Below, piece after piece: positions 1 to 8,850 of a DNA stretch of 64,000 bases (positions are counted from its first letter, which is position 1; the number at the start of each line of letters is the position of its first letter). The notes below the pieces were generated by a model that was not told the DNA's origin, searched no databases, and was given only the letters and a program-made list of their open reading frames with translations. A program made the position numbers and the translations under genes. The stretch comes from Candidatus Ferrigenium bremense (GTDB taxonomy: Bacteria > Pseudomonadota > Gammaproteobacteria > Burkholderiales > Gallionellaceae), in the NCBI GenBank assembly GCA_019449635.1, contig JAGRPI010000013.1, positions 1 to 64,000 of the forward strand, written 5' to 3'.

Positions 1-319
1 CCGCCTGGATCTCGGAGAGTAGCGTCTCCTCGCGGTGCGCCACCATGCTCAGGAACGCGCGGCTCTCCACCGTGCGCAGCCCGCGCGCCTCGGCCATCTC
101 GCGATAGGCGGGCGGCAGCGGGCGCGCCGAGACGATGCGCAGGTCCGCGCCGATCAGGCTGGTCGCCTCCTGCTGCAGCGCCAGCCGCACGCGGTCGGCG
201 AACAACCCGACGGTCGCGAGGCTGCCCACCGCCAGCACCAGCGCCAGCAGCAGCACGCGCCACTCCCCGGCACGCCAGTCGCGGCGCAGCAGGTTGAGGG
301 AGAGGCGGAGGAGATTCAT
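1..319 (-). CDS. ybbP: ABC transporter permease YbbP, N-terminal fragment (cut by left window edge)
   Basis: Reading leftwards from the ATG at 319 the frame stays open to base 1, about 106 residues. The N-terminus is MNLLRLSLNLLRRDW, followed by a hydrophobic helix (VLLLALVLAVGSLATVGLF) and a periplasmic segment with LQQEATSLIGADLRIVSARP. This is the start of FtsX/MacB-type permeases of the YbbP family, which pair with the ATPase YbbA. In E. coli and many proteobacteria ybbA-ybbP is a contiguous operon divergent from tesA. Here ybbA and tesA keep that arrangement (4955-6365), but ybbP lies 4.6 kb downstream of ybbA behind three foreign-looking genes. The family is thought to extract lipids or lipoproteins from the inner membrane. 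The C-terminus lies outside the window. Confidence 0.85.
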   Translation of the reverse strand, partial: MNLLRLSLNLLRRDWRAGEWRVLLLALVLAVGSLATVGLFADRVRLALQQEATSLIGADLRIVSARPLPPAYREMAEARGLRTVESRAFLSMVAHREETLLSEIQA

Positions 320-361
320 TTTCTATTCACGGGGAAATTGCAGCCTCTGCTGGTTATGTGT

Positions 362-1363
362 TCAATGCTGCTCTTCTACCTGTTTTAATTGATCAAACCA
401 TGCCCACAATTCTGGAAATGCAAATTCTTTCGGGATTGGATTATTGTCGATAAATTGTGCGTTCCAATATTGATTTATGTATGCCTCACCTGTTCTTCTG
501 GGGTGGTTAGCTATCCAAGAGTCATAGAAAGAGGAATGTGTTTCATAGTGGTGAGTGTGAATAAATGGCTCCCATGTGTTGCACAAATCATCTTCGCTTC
601 TGCGATCTATTATTTCTGCTTGCTCCATTTCTCTCTGGTTTACATTGCCCCAAGCAGATTTCATTAAATCAATTGCACTAACATCTGATTGTGGTGCGCC
701 GTAGCCAAAGATGGTAATCATAAAAGCACTTTTTAAATACTGACTCAAATCTTCCCACTGCGAAGAAATGAAACCACTCAAGTGATAATTTTTCTCTGCA
801 ACGGGATATAGAAGTTTCGACGGTGTAAAAACACAACCGCACTTACTACACCTATTGCCATTTATTCCTGATACCTTGTCTTTTTCACAATACCCAACTC
901 CGACATTGCCATGAAGAAATAATAACTGTGGTAGCTTAAATTTTTGTGCATTCCTGCGATATGCCTGCAATAAAAATGGATCCCAGTTAAAAGTTGCAAC
1001 GACGTCCTTCCCTCGGAGAGATAACAATAAATGGTCATAAATGGTTGGCTCGTCAATAATCTCTAGACGAGAAAAATAGTTATGAATTACTTTTTCCAAT
1101 TCTTTTCGAATTTCTCGATGCGCCTCATTCTGATGAAGTTGATCGTATATCTTCTCGAAGTTGACAGTTTCAAAATCGATGCCTGCCTGAGACAGTAAAT
1201 CATTAAGGCCAAGCACATCCGCGAAATCATCCATGAGTGGAAGTCTTACACCATTCTTATCCCCATTCTGGAAAGCTGCGCGACTGGCACCGGCGCCCAA
1301 AATTACGACATGGGGCTTACCCATCTGTATTTGGTTAATTTCTTGTTCTACCGAAACTTCCAT
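362..1363 (-). CDS. SIR2-like NAD-binding domain protein
   Basis: A 333-residue protein with sirtuin-fold signatures: a GAGAS nucleotide-binding loop (residues 23-27) after a beta strand, a TFNWD motif (about 124-128) in the place of the sirtuin NxD motif, LFLHG with the candidate catalytic His near 151, a four-Cys cluster (CEK...CSKCGC, about 159-177) and FGYGAPQSD (about 219-227). Bacterial SIR2-like proteins of this type are commonly NADases in anti-phage systems (Thoeris, DSR, SIR2-HerA). ATG at 1363 is chosen because AAAAGGAAGCG precedes it; the open frame continues upstream to a GTG at 1402 without a good ribosome site. It follows the helicase gene by 87 bases, same strand. By eye it is clearly more AT-rich than its neighbours, suggesting transfer. 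A deacetylase role is less likely; the defence role is inferred. Confidence 0.8.
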   Translation of the reverse strand: MEVSVEQEINQIQMGKPHVVILGAGASRAAFQNGDKNGVRLPLMDDFADVLGLNDLLSQAGIDFETVNFEKIYDQLHQNEAHREIRKELEKVIHNYFSRLEIIDEPTIYDHLLLSLRGKDVVATFNWDPFLLQAYRRNAQKFKLPQLLFLHGNVGVGYCEKDKVSGINGNRCSKCGCVFTPSKLLYPVAEKNYHLSGFISSQWEDLSQYLKSAFMITIFGYGAPQSDVSAIDLMKSAWGNVNQREMEQAEIIDRRSEDDLCNTWEPFIHTHHYETHSSFYDSWIANHPRRTGEAYINQYWNAQFIDNNPIPKEFAFPELWAWFDQLKQVEEQH

Positions 1364-1450
1364 CGCTTCCTTTTGACACATAGTATTTGAGTTGAGCGGC
1401 ACACATAAATGGAACGCTGCCCTTCGTTTGTTACAAACAAAACAATGTTC

Positions 1451-4400
1451 TTACTTAACCCGCCAAACCCAGCCTGGCAATGCTTCCAGCCGTGCTTTAT
1501 ACTCCTGCGACATACTGTCTTTTGCTTGTCGTTGGAGACTTACCCAGCTACCCAGTCGATGTCCATCTGCCGCTTTGTATAGCATAGGAGTTAAACAATG
1601 CCCCTCACGATCTGCGAACTCCTTGAGATGGCGAAATCCTTCTTCCCACTTATCTGCTTGTGCATCCCAAATCCAGCCGGGTAATGCTTCCAGCCGCGCT
1701 TTGCGTTCCTGTGATAAGTTGCCTCTTTTTCTTCGTTGGCTACTTACCCATTGACCGACTTGATACCCATTTTCTGTTTTGCATTTTTGTGGAGCCTTGG
1801 CATGCCCCTCGCGATTCACGAATTCCTTGAGGTAGCGAAACCCTTCCTCCCATGCATCATTCCACTTACCATTATTTGAATCGATATCACCACGTCCAAT
1901 CCAGTCGTTATCACTACGCCAAATCCAACCGGGCAATGCTTCCAGCCGCGCTTTGTGTTCCGGCGACAGGTTATCTTCTTTTGTTCGTTGTGCCAGAACC
2001 CAGTTACCGAGTCGATATCCATCTTCTGTTTTATATAACGCAGGGGGCAAGCAATGTCCTTCTCGATCTGCAAATTCCTTGAGATAGCGAAACCCTGCCT
2101 CCCACATATCTTGCCGACGATCCCAACTCCAACAGGGTAATGCTTCTAGCCGCGCTTGGCGCTCCGGTGACAGGCTGTCTTTTTTTGTTCGTTGCTTGCT
2201 TACCCACAGACCAAGGCCATATCCATCTGCCGTCTTGTATGGACTAGGAGGCAAACAATGCCCCTCACGATTTGCAAATTCCTTAAGATGGCAAAATCCT
2301 TCTTCCCAATTATCTGCACGAGCATCCCAAATCCAATCGGGCAATGCTTCCAGCTGGGCTTTACGCTCCGGTGATAGATTGACTTTTTCTGTTCGTTGGC
2401 GCACTACCCAGTTACCGACCCGGTATCCATCTGCCGTTTTGTTATTTTGTGGAACCTTGGCATGCCCCTCCCGCTCCACAAACGCCTCCAGCAACCCAAA
2501 CCAGAAATTCCACGACGCCGTGACCTGCTCGACCAGGTATGTGCGCAGCGCACCGCTGAAATTGGCATCCACCGTCGCAGGCAGGTCAATGGTGATTTCC
2601 CGAAGTTGATCCGCGCGGACTTCTGCGCCGGGCTTTTTACCCATTCCGGTCCTGATCTGGTCGAGCTCGCAAGCCAGCACGTCGTCATGCGCTTTCAACG
2701 CATTCAGCACGTCCCAGATGGGCTTGAAGTTGCTGGCTTCTATCGTGCCTGCGGCATCTTCGCCCGCCTTGAGAAACACCGGCAGCACGATCGTGCCCGC
2801 CTTCTTGTCCGGGCTGAGGCGGATCGCGCGGCCCACGGCCTGGATGATGTCCACCTGGCTGCTGCGCGGGTCGATGAACGCCACGCCGTCGAGCGAGGGC
2901 ACGTCCACGCCTTCGGACAGGCAGCGCGCATTGCTCAACACACCTCTTTCATCTGCGCTCAGGGCTTTAAGCTGGTCGAGCTTGATCTTGCGTTGGCTGG
3001 CAGGCATGTTGCCGGAGACGAAGTCGGCGCGCAGGGTTCCGCCGGGACGGTGTTCGTCGCCGACCCATGCCATGATGCCGCTAATGTCTGCGGCAAACGC
3101 TTCGGCGCGGTTGACGCGGCTGTGGAAGCTGATGATGCGCCTGAGGTCGTAGTCCTTGATGGCCTTGAGCAGGCCGATCTGGGCGGCGAGCGATTCGCTG
3201 TCGGTTTCGATTCCCGTGCCGGTACTGACCAGTTCGCGGTTGGCGATCCACTGCGCGATGGTGGGGTCGTCCACGCCGATGATGACGACGCGGTAATCGC
3301 TGAGCAGTTTGCGTTCGATGGCTTTACCGAACGGCAGGGCATACAGCACTTCGCCAAACAGGGTAGCGTTGTCCATGCCGACGACTTCGACGCCACGCTC
3401 TTCGGCGGCTTTATGCACGGTGCTGGAATAGGTGCGCGGGGTGGCGGTGGCAAATAGGCGCTTGGCGCTGCGTATCTGCACATTGTCGAGGATGGCGGTG
3501 AAGTCGCTGCCCACCTTGCCCGCGCAGCGGTGGGCTTCGTCCGCCACGGCCAGATCGAATGTGGGGATGGCCGGGTCGGCCTGGGCGGCGGCGATGACGG
3601 AGGAGGACTGGTAGGTGGAGAACACCACGCGGTTGCCCGAGCCGCCGAGAAAACGCTTGACCTCATCGGCATCCGAGGTGACGGGAAAGGCCAGATCGGC
3701 CACGCTGTGGATGGCTTCGTCGTGCCCCTTCGCGCCGACGGTCTGGTCGGAGCAGACGCACAGCACTTCAAACGGGGTGGCGGCGGCAAATGTCCATTCG
3801 CGCAGCAGTTGGGATAGCAGCCCCAGAGACGGAACCAGCACCAGGGTGCGCTGCGCGTCCAGATGTTCCTTGATCCACAGCGTGACGTAAGTCTTGCCCG
3901 TGCCGCAGGCCATGATGAGCTGGCCGCGGTCGGCGGTTTGCAAGCCCTGCACCACGGCGGTTCGGGCTTCGATCTGGTGGTCTTTTGGTGTCGGAAGTGC
4001 TTTGCGTCTGGCTTGCGGAAGGTCGGCAAAGCTGGCGGGGTACTCCAGCGCGGACTTCTCGAAATCGGAGAGCAGAAAACGGATGACGGGTTTTTCCTGC
4101 GCCTCGCAGACTTGCCTGGCATTGCCGCCGATGAAGTCGGTGGTGGCGATCAGCAGGCGGTGCTGGATGAGCGGCCGGTTCGATTCGCTGAGAAACTTGT
4201 CCACATCGTGTTTGGTGATGTGGTGGTCGGGCGAATAGCACTTGGCCTGCACCGCCCAGTGCCCGCCGTCCCTGTGGCGGAACACCAGGTCGATGCCGCA
4301 GTCCGCGCCCCAGCGTCCCGGCCATTCGTCCCACAGCCACACCTGGTCGACCTGCGTTGACCATTCGGGGTCGGCCTTGAGGAACCATTTGACGAAGTGC

Positions 4401-4471
4401 TCGAACTGCTTGCCGCGCCTGGCGGGATCGGCATCGAGGCTGTCGTAGAAATCGGAAAATTGGCCGGACAT
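1451..4471 (-). CDS. Mrr-like nuclease / SF2 helicase with five helicase-associated (HA) repeats
   Basis: A 1006-residue multidomain protein. Residues 15-130 form a restriction-endonuclease-like (Mrr type) domain with GID (59-61) and QAK (75-77), the D...QxK active-site pattern. Residues 160-600 are a superfamily 2 helicase: Walker A ACGTGKT (188-194), DEAH (311-314), TATPR (342-346) and the motif VI stretch QAVGRAIR. Residues 653-1006 contain five HA repeats of about 68 residues, each with WEEGF..LKEF..REGH, GxWVxxQR, LSPER and ALPxWxW. Such fusions of nuclease, translocase and HA modules are typical of restriction-like or mobile-element proteins. ATG at 4471 follows the DUF559 stop (4475) by three bases, so the two are probably cotranscribed and translationally coupled. 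The SIR2-like gene follows 87 bases downstream. Confidence 0.85.
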   Translation of the reverse strand: MSGQFSDFYDSLDADPARRGKQFEHFVKWFLKADPEWSTQVDQVWLWDEWPGRWGADCGIDLVFRHRDGGHWAVQAKCYSPDHHITKHDVDKFLSESNRPLIQHRLLIATTDFIGGNARQVCEAQEKPVIRFLLSDFEKSALEYPASFADLPQARRKALPTPKDHQIEARTAVVQGLQTADRGQLIMACGTGKTYVTLWIKEHLDAQRTLVLVPSLGLLSQLLREWTFAAATPFEVLCVCSDQTVGAKGHDEAIHSVADLAFPVTSDADEVKRFLGGSGNRVVFSTYQSSSVIAAAQADPAIPTFDLAVADEAHRCAGKVGSDFTAILDNVQIRSAKRLFATATPRTYSSTVHKAAEERGVEVVGMDNATLFGEVLYALPFGKAIERKLLSDYRVVIIGVDDPTIAQWIANRELVSTGTGIETDSESLAAQIGLLKAIKDYDLRRIISFHSRVNRAEAFAADISGIMAWVGDEHRPGGTLRADFVSGNMPASQRKIKLDQLKALSADERGVLSNARCLSEGVDVPSLDGVAFIDPRSSQVDIIQAVGRAIRLSPDKKAGTIVLPVFLKAGEDAAGTIEASNFKPIWDVLNALKAHDDVLACELDQIRTGMGKKPGAEVRADQLREITIDLPATVDANFSGALRTYLVEQVTASWNFWFGLLEAFVEREGHAKVPQNNKTADGYRVGNWVVRQRTEKVNLSPERKAQLEALPDWIWDARADNWEEGFCHLKEFANREGHCLPPSPYKTADGYGLGLWVSKQRTKKDSLSPERQARLEALPCWSWDRRQDMWEAGFRYLKEFADREGHCLPPALYKTEDGYRLGNWVLAQRTKEDNLSPEHKARLEALPGWIWRSDNDWIGRGDIDSNNGKWNDAWEEGFRYLKEFVNREGHAKAPQKCKTENGYQVGQWVSSQRRKRGNLSQERKARLEALPGWIWDAQADKWEEGFRHLKEFADREGHCLTPMLYKAADGHRLGSWVSLQRQAKDSMSQEYKARLEALPGWVWRVK
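1454..2515 (-). repeat. tandem array encoding five HA domains
   Basis: Five consecutive units of about 204 bases (68 codons) in the 3' third of the helicase gene: roughly 2315-2515, 2111-2314, 1907-2110, 1655-1858 and 1454-1654. A 48-base insertion (1859-1906, rich in D, N and G codons) sits between units three and four. The units are recognisably alike at DNA level, consistent with recent unit duplication. Confidence 0.85.
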
Positions 4472-4474
4472 TAC

Positions 4475-4879
4475 TTACTCAACTTTCAAACAATTGGCAG
4501 AAAACGCACTACCCACCTCATCCCCTCTCACACTTGTGGGAGAGGGGCTAGGGGAGAGGGTAAGCCGTATTTTTTCCAACACACTTTCCATTTCATTCAT
4601 CAACTCGTTATTCCAGAAGCGCAGCACCGTATACCCCTCGCTTCTCAACCATGAATCGCGCGCTTTGTCATATTCAACATTTTCAGCGTGCTGACCACCA
4701 TCCAACTCAATGACCAACTTCTCTTCCAAACAGACAAAATCCACCACATATCTGCCTATCGGTTTTTGCCGCTTGAATTTTCTTCCCATGAAACGATGCG
4801 CGCGCAAGTGATACCAGAGCTTCTGTTCCGCGTCTGTTTGGGTACGGCGTAATATCTTTGCATTATCCAGCAAGCTCAT
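4475..4879 (-). CDS. DUF559 (Vsr-like fold) endonuclease-domain protein
   Basis: A 134-residue protein beginning MSLLDNAKILRR. It has the DUF559 core: WYHLRAHRFMGRKFKRQ, then PIGRYVVDFVC, LVIELDGGQH and GYTVLRFWNNEL. The D...E-D-x-Q-H residues match the very-short-patch-repair-type nuclease fold. The frame extends upstream to 4924, but those extra residues (SSPACGRGS) are the translation of a family A palindrome. ATG at 4879 is preferred because the arm of that palindrome supplies GAGAGGG seven bases upstream. The C-terminal tail (TLSPSPSPTSVRGDE) is likewise translated from a second palindrome. The protein is probably a DNA nuclease; the substrate is unknown. It sits at the head of the helicase/SIR2 block. 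Confidence 0.8.
   Translation of the reverse strand: MSLLDNAKILRRTQTDAEQKLWYHLRAHRFMGRKFKRQKPIGRYVVDFVCLEEKLVIELDGGQHAENVEYDKARDSWLRSEGYTVLRFWNNELMNEMESVLEKIRLTLSPSPSPTSVRGDEVGSAFSANCLKVE
4521..4560. repeat. family A palindromic repeat (inside DUF559 3' end)
   Basis: CTCTCACACTTGTGGGAGAG imperfect palindrome followed by GGGCTAGGGGAGAGGG, the standard family A tail. It is translated in frame as the DUF559 C-terminal tail. Confidence 0.8.
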
Positions 4880-4882
4880 CGA

Positions 4883-4906
4883 CCCTCTCCCGCAAGCGGG
4901 AGAGGA
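4883..4906. repeat. family A palindromic repeat (DUF559 5' end and ribosome site)
   Basis: CCTCTCCCGC-AA-GCGGGAGAGG, a near-perfect hairpin. On the minus strand its GAGAGGG arm lies at Shine-Dalgarno distance from the DUF559 ATG at 4879. Confidence 0.85.
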
Positions 4907-4954
4907 GACAAACGAGAAAAGCAATCATCAATCTTTGTGAGAGGGGAAAACGCA

Positions 4955-5620
4955 TTACACCACCCGCCCCGCCTCCAGCCTTAACTGCCGGCCGCAGCGC
5001 CTTGCCAGCGCCTCGTCGTGGGTGACGAGGATCAGGGTCGTGCCCTGCGCGCGGTTGAGCTCCAGCATCAGTGCGATGACCTGCGCGCCGGTGGCGGCGT
5101 CGAGGTTGCCGGTGGGTTCGTCGGCGAACAGGATCTTGGGCCGGGTGACGAAGGCGCGCGCCAGCGCGACGCGCTGCTGTTCGCCGCCGGAGAGGTGTTT
5201 GGGGAGGTGGTGCGCGCGGGCGGAGAGCCCCACCTGATGCAGCGATGTCTCGGCGCGTTCGCGCGCATCGGCGCTGCCCTGCAGTTCCAGCGGCAGCATG
5301 ACGTTCTCCAGCGCGTTCAGCGCTGGCAGCAACTGGAAGGACTGGAACACGAAGCCCGCCATCGCGCCGCGCAGCCGCGCGCGCCCGTCCTCGTCCAGCG
5401 CGAACAGGTCGTGGCCGTCGAGCAGCACACTGCCGCTGCTCGGCACGTCCAGCCCGGCGAGCAGGCCGAGCAGGGTGGATTTGCCCGAGCCGGACGCACC
5501 GAGGATCGCGAGGCTCTCGCCCGCCTCGACCGCGAAGCTCGCCCGCTGCAGGATGGTCAGCGGCTGATCGCCGCTCAATACTTGCTTGGTTAGTTCAACT
5601 GCCTGCACAATCGCTGCCAT
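4955..5620 (-). CDS. ybbA: ABC transporter ATP-binding protein YbbA
   Basis: A 221-residue LolD/MacB-type ATPase. Walker A is GASGSGKST, the Q-loop is FVFQSFQLLPALNALENV, the signature is LSGGEQQRVALARAF, Walker B is ILFADEP, and the H-loop is LILVTHD. It energises an FtsX-family permease. The cognate permease gene ybbP is at 1-319 on the same strand, separated by the accessory block. The gene starts at 5620, divergent from tesA, the conserved arrangement of this locus in proteobacteria. In E. coli the pair has been linked to export of hydrophobic compounds or lipids; the substrate here is not shown by sequence. Confidence 0.93.
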   Translation of the reverse strand: MAAIVQAVELTKQVLSGDQPLTILQRASFAVEAGESLAILGASGSGKSTLLGLLAGLDVPSSGSVLLDGHDLFALDEDGRARLRGAMAGFVFQSFQLLPALNALENVMLPLELQGSADARERAETSLHQVGLSARAHHLPKHLSGGEQQRVALARAFVTRPKILFADEPTGNLDAATGAQVIALMLELNRAQGTTLILVTHDEALARRCGRQLRLEAGRVV

Positions 5621-5673
5621 GAGAACCTTATCCTCAAGAATTATTGGGCATTACCTGGCTCGCAACAATCATC

Positions 5674-5758
5674 CCGTTCAGGCTGATGCTTCGACAAACT
5701 CAGCACAGGGTACGCAAAGCGTATCGAAGCCCACCCTTCGATACCTCAGGGTGAACGG
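5674..5758. repeat. family B repeat copy (ybbA/tesA intergenic)
   Basis: CCCGTTCAGGCTGATGCTTCGACAA...CTCAGCACAG...CGCAAAGCGTATCGAAG followed by a second unit, CCCTTCGATACCTCAGGGTGAACGG. It occupies most of the gap between the two divergent genes, so their promoters must lie in or beside it. Confidence 0.85.
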
Positions 5759-5768
5759 CCTGATTGCG

Positions 5769-6365
5769 ATGCTGAATATCCTGCTGGTCGCCGCCCTGTG
5801 GCTGCCGCTTTCCGCCCATGCCGCAAAAAACATCCTGGTGTTCGGCGACAGTTTATCAGCCGGATACGGCATCGCAGTAGCGGAAAGTTGGCCCATACTG
5901 CTGCAGCAGGAACTGGCGCGCAGCCATGCCGAATATCGCGTGGTGAACGCCAGCATCAGCGGCGAGACCACGCTGGGCGGGCGGCAGCGCATCGCCGCGG
6001 CGCTGCGCGAGCATCGCCCGGCGGTGGTGATCGTGGAGCTCGGCGCAAACGACGGGCTGCGCGGCTACCGTGCCGCCGACATCGAGGCCAATCTGGGCGG
6101 GATCATCGAGGCTGTCCGCCGTACTCGCGCGAAAGTGCTGCTGGTCGGCATGCGGCTGCCGCCGAATTACGGCGAGCCTTACGTCACGCAGTTCGGCAGG
6201 GTGTACCCGAAGCTCGCGAAGAAATACCGTGTCAGGCTGCTGCCGTTCCTGTTGGAAGGCGTTGCGTCGCAACAATTCCAGGCCGACAATCTGCATCCCA
6301 TCAAGGAAGCGCAGCCGCGGTTGATGCAGAGCGTGCTGAAAGAGTTAAAACCTCTATTGCGCTGA
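5769..6365 (+). CDS. tesA: arylesterase / acyl-CoA thioesterase I (GDSL family), periplasmic
   Basis: A 198-residue SGNH hydrolase. The first 18 residues (MLNILLVAALWLPLSAHA) are a Sec signal peptide with an AHA cleavage site. Block I is FGDSLSAGYG with Ser28 as nucleophile, block III is ELGANDGLRG with the oxyanion Asn, and block V DNLHP gives the catalytic Asp-His. Length and order match TesA/TAP. The enzyme hydrolyses thioesters and lysophospholipids in the periplasm. The frame is open upstream to 5586, but that part is repeat sequence and overlaps ybbA; the signal peptide fixes the start at 5769. No strong Shine-Dalgarno is visible because the upstream bases are a family B repeat. Confidence 0.93.
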   Translation: MLNILLVAALWLPLSAHAAKNILVFGDSLSAGYGIAVAESWPILLQQELARSHAEYRVVNASISGETTLGGRQRIAAALREHRPAVVIVELGANDGLRGYRAADIEANLGGIIEAVRRTRAKVLLVGMRLPPNYGEPYVTQFGRVYPKLAKKYRVRLLPFLLEGVASQQFQADNLHPIKEAQPRLMQSVLKELKPLLR

Positions 6366-6380
6366 CTAGCAGCGCACATC

Positions 6381-6497
6381 CGTTCGTGGTGATGCTTCGT
6401 CAAGCCCAGCACAGGTACGCAAAGCGTATCGAACCATAACGGATGTATCGATCGGATATCTAATACCGTTCACCCTTCGATACCTCAGGGTGAACGG
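6381..6497. repeat. family B repeat copy (tesA/DUF255 intergenic)
   Basis: CGTTCGTGGTGATGCTTCGTCAAGCCCAGCACAG...CGCAAAGCGTATCGAACC plus the unit CCGTTCACCCTTCGATACCTCAGGGTGAACGG. It is a direct copy of the element at 5674-5758, so tesA lies between two same-orientation copies. Confidence 0.85.
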
Positions 6498-6518
6498 CTC
6501 TTATCAGGGGATTTGATC

Positions 6519-8720
6519 ATGCCTAACCGCCTCGCCCAGGAAACCAGCCCCTATTTGCAGCAGCACGCCGACAATCCGGTGGACTGGCATGCGTGGAACC
6601 CGGAGACGCTGCGCCTCGCGCGCGAACAGGACAAGCCTATCCTGCTGTCGATCGGCTATTCGGCCTGCCACTGGTGTCATGTCATGGCGCACGAATCGTT
6701 CGAGGACGCCGAGGTGGCCGCGGAGATGAATAAGCACTTCATCAACATCAAGGTGGACCGCGAGGAGCGCCCCGACCTCGACCAGATATACCAGACCGCG
6801 CATCAACTGCTGATGCAGCGCGGCGGCGGCTGGCCGCTGACCATGTTCCTCAGCCCGGACGGTACGCCGTTCTTCGGCGGCACGTATTTCCCCAAGGAGG
6901 CGCGCTACAACCTGCCCGCTTTTCCAGACCTGCTGCAGCATATTGCGCAGGTCTACGCGGGTAGCCGCGCCGAGTTGGCCGCGCAGGGCAAACGGCTCAC
7001 CGCCGCCCTCGCCGGCGCGCTTCCCGAGGCCGGCGAGACGGCAGAAACGCTGGGTGCCGAACCGCTGGCCCTGGCAGTGCGGCAACTCGGCGAAAACTTC
7101 GACGGTGTGAACGGCGGCTTCGGCGACACGCCGAAATTCCTGCATCCGGCGGAGCTCGATCTGCTGCTGCGCCGCAGCCATGCCGCCGATGACAAAGAGT
7201 CCCGGCACATGGTGCGCTACACCCTGCAACAGATGGTACACGGCGGATTGTATGACCAGCTCGGCGGCGGCTTCTTCCGCTACAGCGTCGATGCCGAATG
7301 GAGCATCCCGCATTTCGAGAAGATGCTTTACGACAACGGCCTGCTGCTCGGGCTGTACGGCGCTGCCTGGCAAAGCAGCGGCGAGCCGTTGTTCGCGCGC
7401 GTAGTGGAACAGACCGCCGCCTGGGCCATGCGCGAGATGCAGTCACCCGGCGGACGTGGCGATGAAACCCGCCATGCCCGCTCCCCTCTCCCCAACCCTC
7501 TCCCGCCAAGAGCCCCTCTCTCTAACTCTCTCCCGCAAGCGGGAGAAAGGACAATCGAAAAAAGCAACCTTGAATCCCCGGGCGAGGGAGCAAACGAGTC
7601 GCTGCGCGAAATTGACGTTAAACGCGGCTACTATTCCTCGCTGGATGCCGACTCGGAACATGAGGAAGGCAAGTTCTATGTATGGCAGCGCGACGAGATA
7701 CGCAGTCTGCTGAGCGCCGAGGAATACGCGCTCATCGCGCCCCATTACGGCCTGGACGGCCCGCCCAATTTCGAGCGGCGCGCCTGGCATCCGCGCGTCA
7801 GGGAACCGCTGGGCAAGATCGCGCAGCACCTGCGGCTCTCCCCTGAACAGGCAGAGGCGTTGCTCGACAGCGCACGGAAAAAACTCTTCGCCGCGCGCGA
7901 GCGGCGTATCCGTCCCGGCCGCGACGAGAAGATCCTCGGCTCATGGAACGGCCTGATGATCGCCGGCATGGCGCGTGCCGCACGGATATTCGATCGTCCC
8001 GACTGGCTGCATTCGGCGCAACGGGCGCTGGATTTCGTACGCGGCACCCTGTGGCGCGACGGCAGGTTATTGGCGACGTGCAAGGACGGCAAGGCGCATC
8101 TCAACGCCTATCTCGACGACCATGCCTTCTTGCTGAACGCCGCGTTGGAATTGCTGCAGGCCGAGTTCCGTAACGCCGATCTTGCCTTCGCCGTGCAGCT
8201 CGCCGACGCGCTGCTGGCGCGCTTCGAAGACAAACAAGACGGCGGGTTCTTCTTCACGAGCCACGACCATGAGGCGCTGATCCAGCGCAACAAGACGGGG
8301 CATGACGATGCCACGCCGTCCGGCAACGGCATCGCCACGCAGGCTTTGCTGCGCCTGGCGCTGCTGACGGGGAACGGGGAATATCGCGCGGCGGCAGAAC
8401 GCTGCCTGAAATTATTCTTCCCGGCGATGCGGCAGGCCGCCAGTTACCACAGCAGCCTGTGCACCGCGCTTGCGGAATATCTGCAGCCCGCCGCCCTGCT
8501 GGTGTTGCGCGGCAAGGAGGCCACGGCCTGGCAGACCGCGCTGCGGACGCGCTACCTGCCCGATGTGCTGGTTGTGGTGTTGAATGAAGATGCAGCCGGC
8601 CTGCCCGAGGCGCTCGACAAACCTGCCAGTGGGCAAACCACTGCCTGGCTGTGCCGCGGCACGCAATGCCTGGCGCCGCTCACAAGTCTTGATGAATTAC
8701 TGAAACAGCTAATGCAGTAG
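6519..8720 (+). CDS. thioredoxin-domain protein, DUF255 / YyaL (spermatogenesis-associated 20-like) family
   Basis: A 733-residue protein. The N-terminal thioredoxin-like domain contains [18 protein letters not shown] with a CxxC pair, then [14 protein letters not shown]. The remainder is an (alpha/alpha)6 sugar-epimerase-like barrel with [36 protein letters not shown] and [13 protein letters not shown]. Cellular function is not established for the family. The start at 6519 has AGGGG eight bases upstream; a TTG two codons earlier is less likely. An in-frame family A repeat insertion (7481-7598) adds about 40 low-complexity residues between the thioredoxin half and the barrel segment that resumes with [18 protein letters not shown]. 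Confidence 0.9.
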   Translation: MPNRLAQETSPYLQQHADNPVDWHAWNPETLRLAREQDKPILLSIGYSACHWCHVMAHESFEDAEVAAEMNKHFINIKVDREERPDLDQIYQTAHQLLMQRGGGWPLTMFLSPDGTPFFGGTYFPKEARYNLPAFPDLLQHIAQVYAGSRAELAAQGKRLTAALAGALPEAGETAETLGAEPLALAVRQLGENFDGVNGGFGDTPKFLHPAELDLLLRRSHAADDKESRHMVRYTLQQMVHGGLYDQLGGGFFRYSVDAEWSIPHFEKMLYDNGLLLGLYGAAWQSSGEPLFARVVEQTAAWAMREMQSPGGRGDETRHARSPLPNPLPPRAPLSNSLPQAGERTIEKSNLESPGEGANESLREIDVKRGYYSSLDADSEHEEGKFYVWQRDEIRSLLSAEEYALIAPHYGLDGPPNFERRAWHPRVREPLGKIAQHLRLSPEQAEALLDSARKKLFAARERRIRPGRDEKILGSWNGLMIAGMARAARIFDRPDWLHSAQRALDFVRGTLWRDGRLLATCKDGKAHLNAYLDDHAFLLNAALELLQAEFRNADLAFAVQLADALLARFEDKQDGGFFFTSHDHEALIQRNKTGHDDATPSGNGIATQALLRLALLTGNGEYRAAAERCLKLFFPAMRQAASYHSSLCTALAEYLQPAALLVLRGKEATAWQTALRTRYLPDVLVVVLNEDAAGLPEALDKPASGQTTAWLCRGTQCLAPLTSLDELLKQLMQ
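7481..7598. repeat. family A repeat inserted in frame in the DUF255 gene
   Basis: CTCCCCTCTCCCCAACCCTC, a second degenerate unit and the hairpin CTCTCCCGCAAGCGGGAGAA, all translated in frame (SPLPNPLPP..., NSLPQAGER). No stop codon is introduced. Confidence 0.85.
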
Positions 8721-8722
8721 CT

Positions 8723-8845
8723 GTAGGTCGGGTTAGCGCAGCGTAACCCGACGGCTATCGAAAAGTGTTGGGTTACGCGGTAAAACGCTAACCCAACCTA
8801 CAAGGCTTGTTGTGTGAGCTGGATTCCGCCTCCGCCGGAATGACA
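8723..8845. repeat. family D repeat (GTAGGTCGGGTTAG...CTAACCCAACCTAC) plus half of a family G unit
   Basis: 8723-8801 reads GTAGGTCGGGTTAGCGCAGC...ACGCTAACCCAACCTAC, a long inverted repeat; 8820-8845 carries GGATTCCGCCTCCGCCGGAATGACA. It fills the gap between the convergent DUF255 and sppA genes and may act as a bidirectional transcription end, although no U-tract follows. Confidence 0.8.
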
Positions 8846-8850
8846 GGCTG

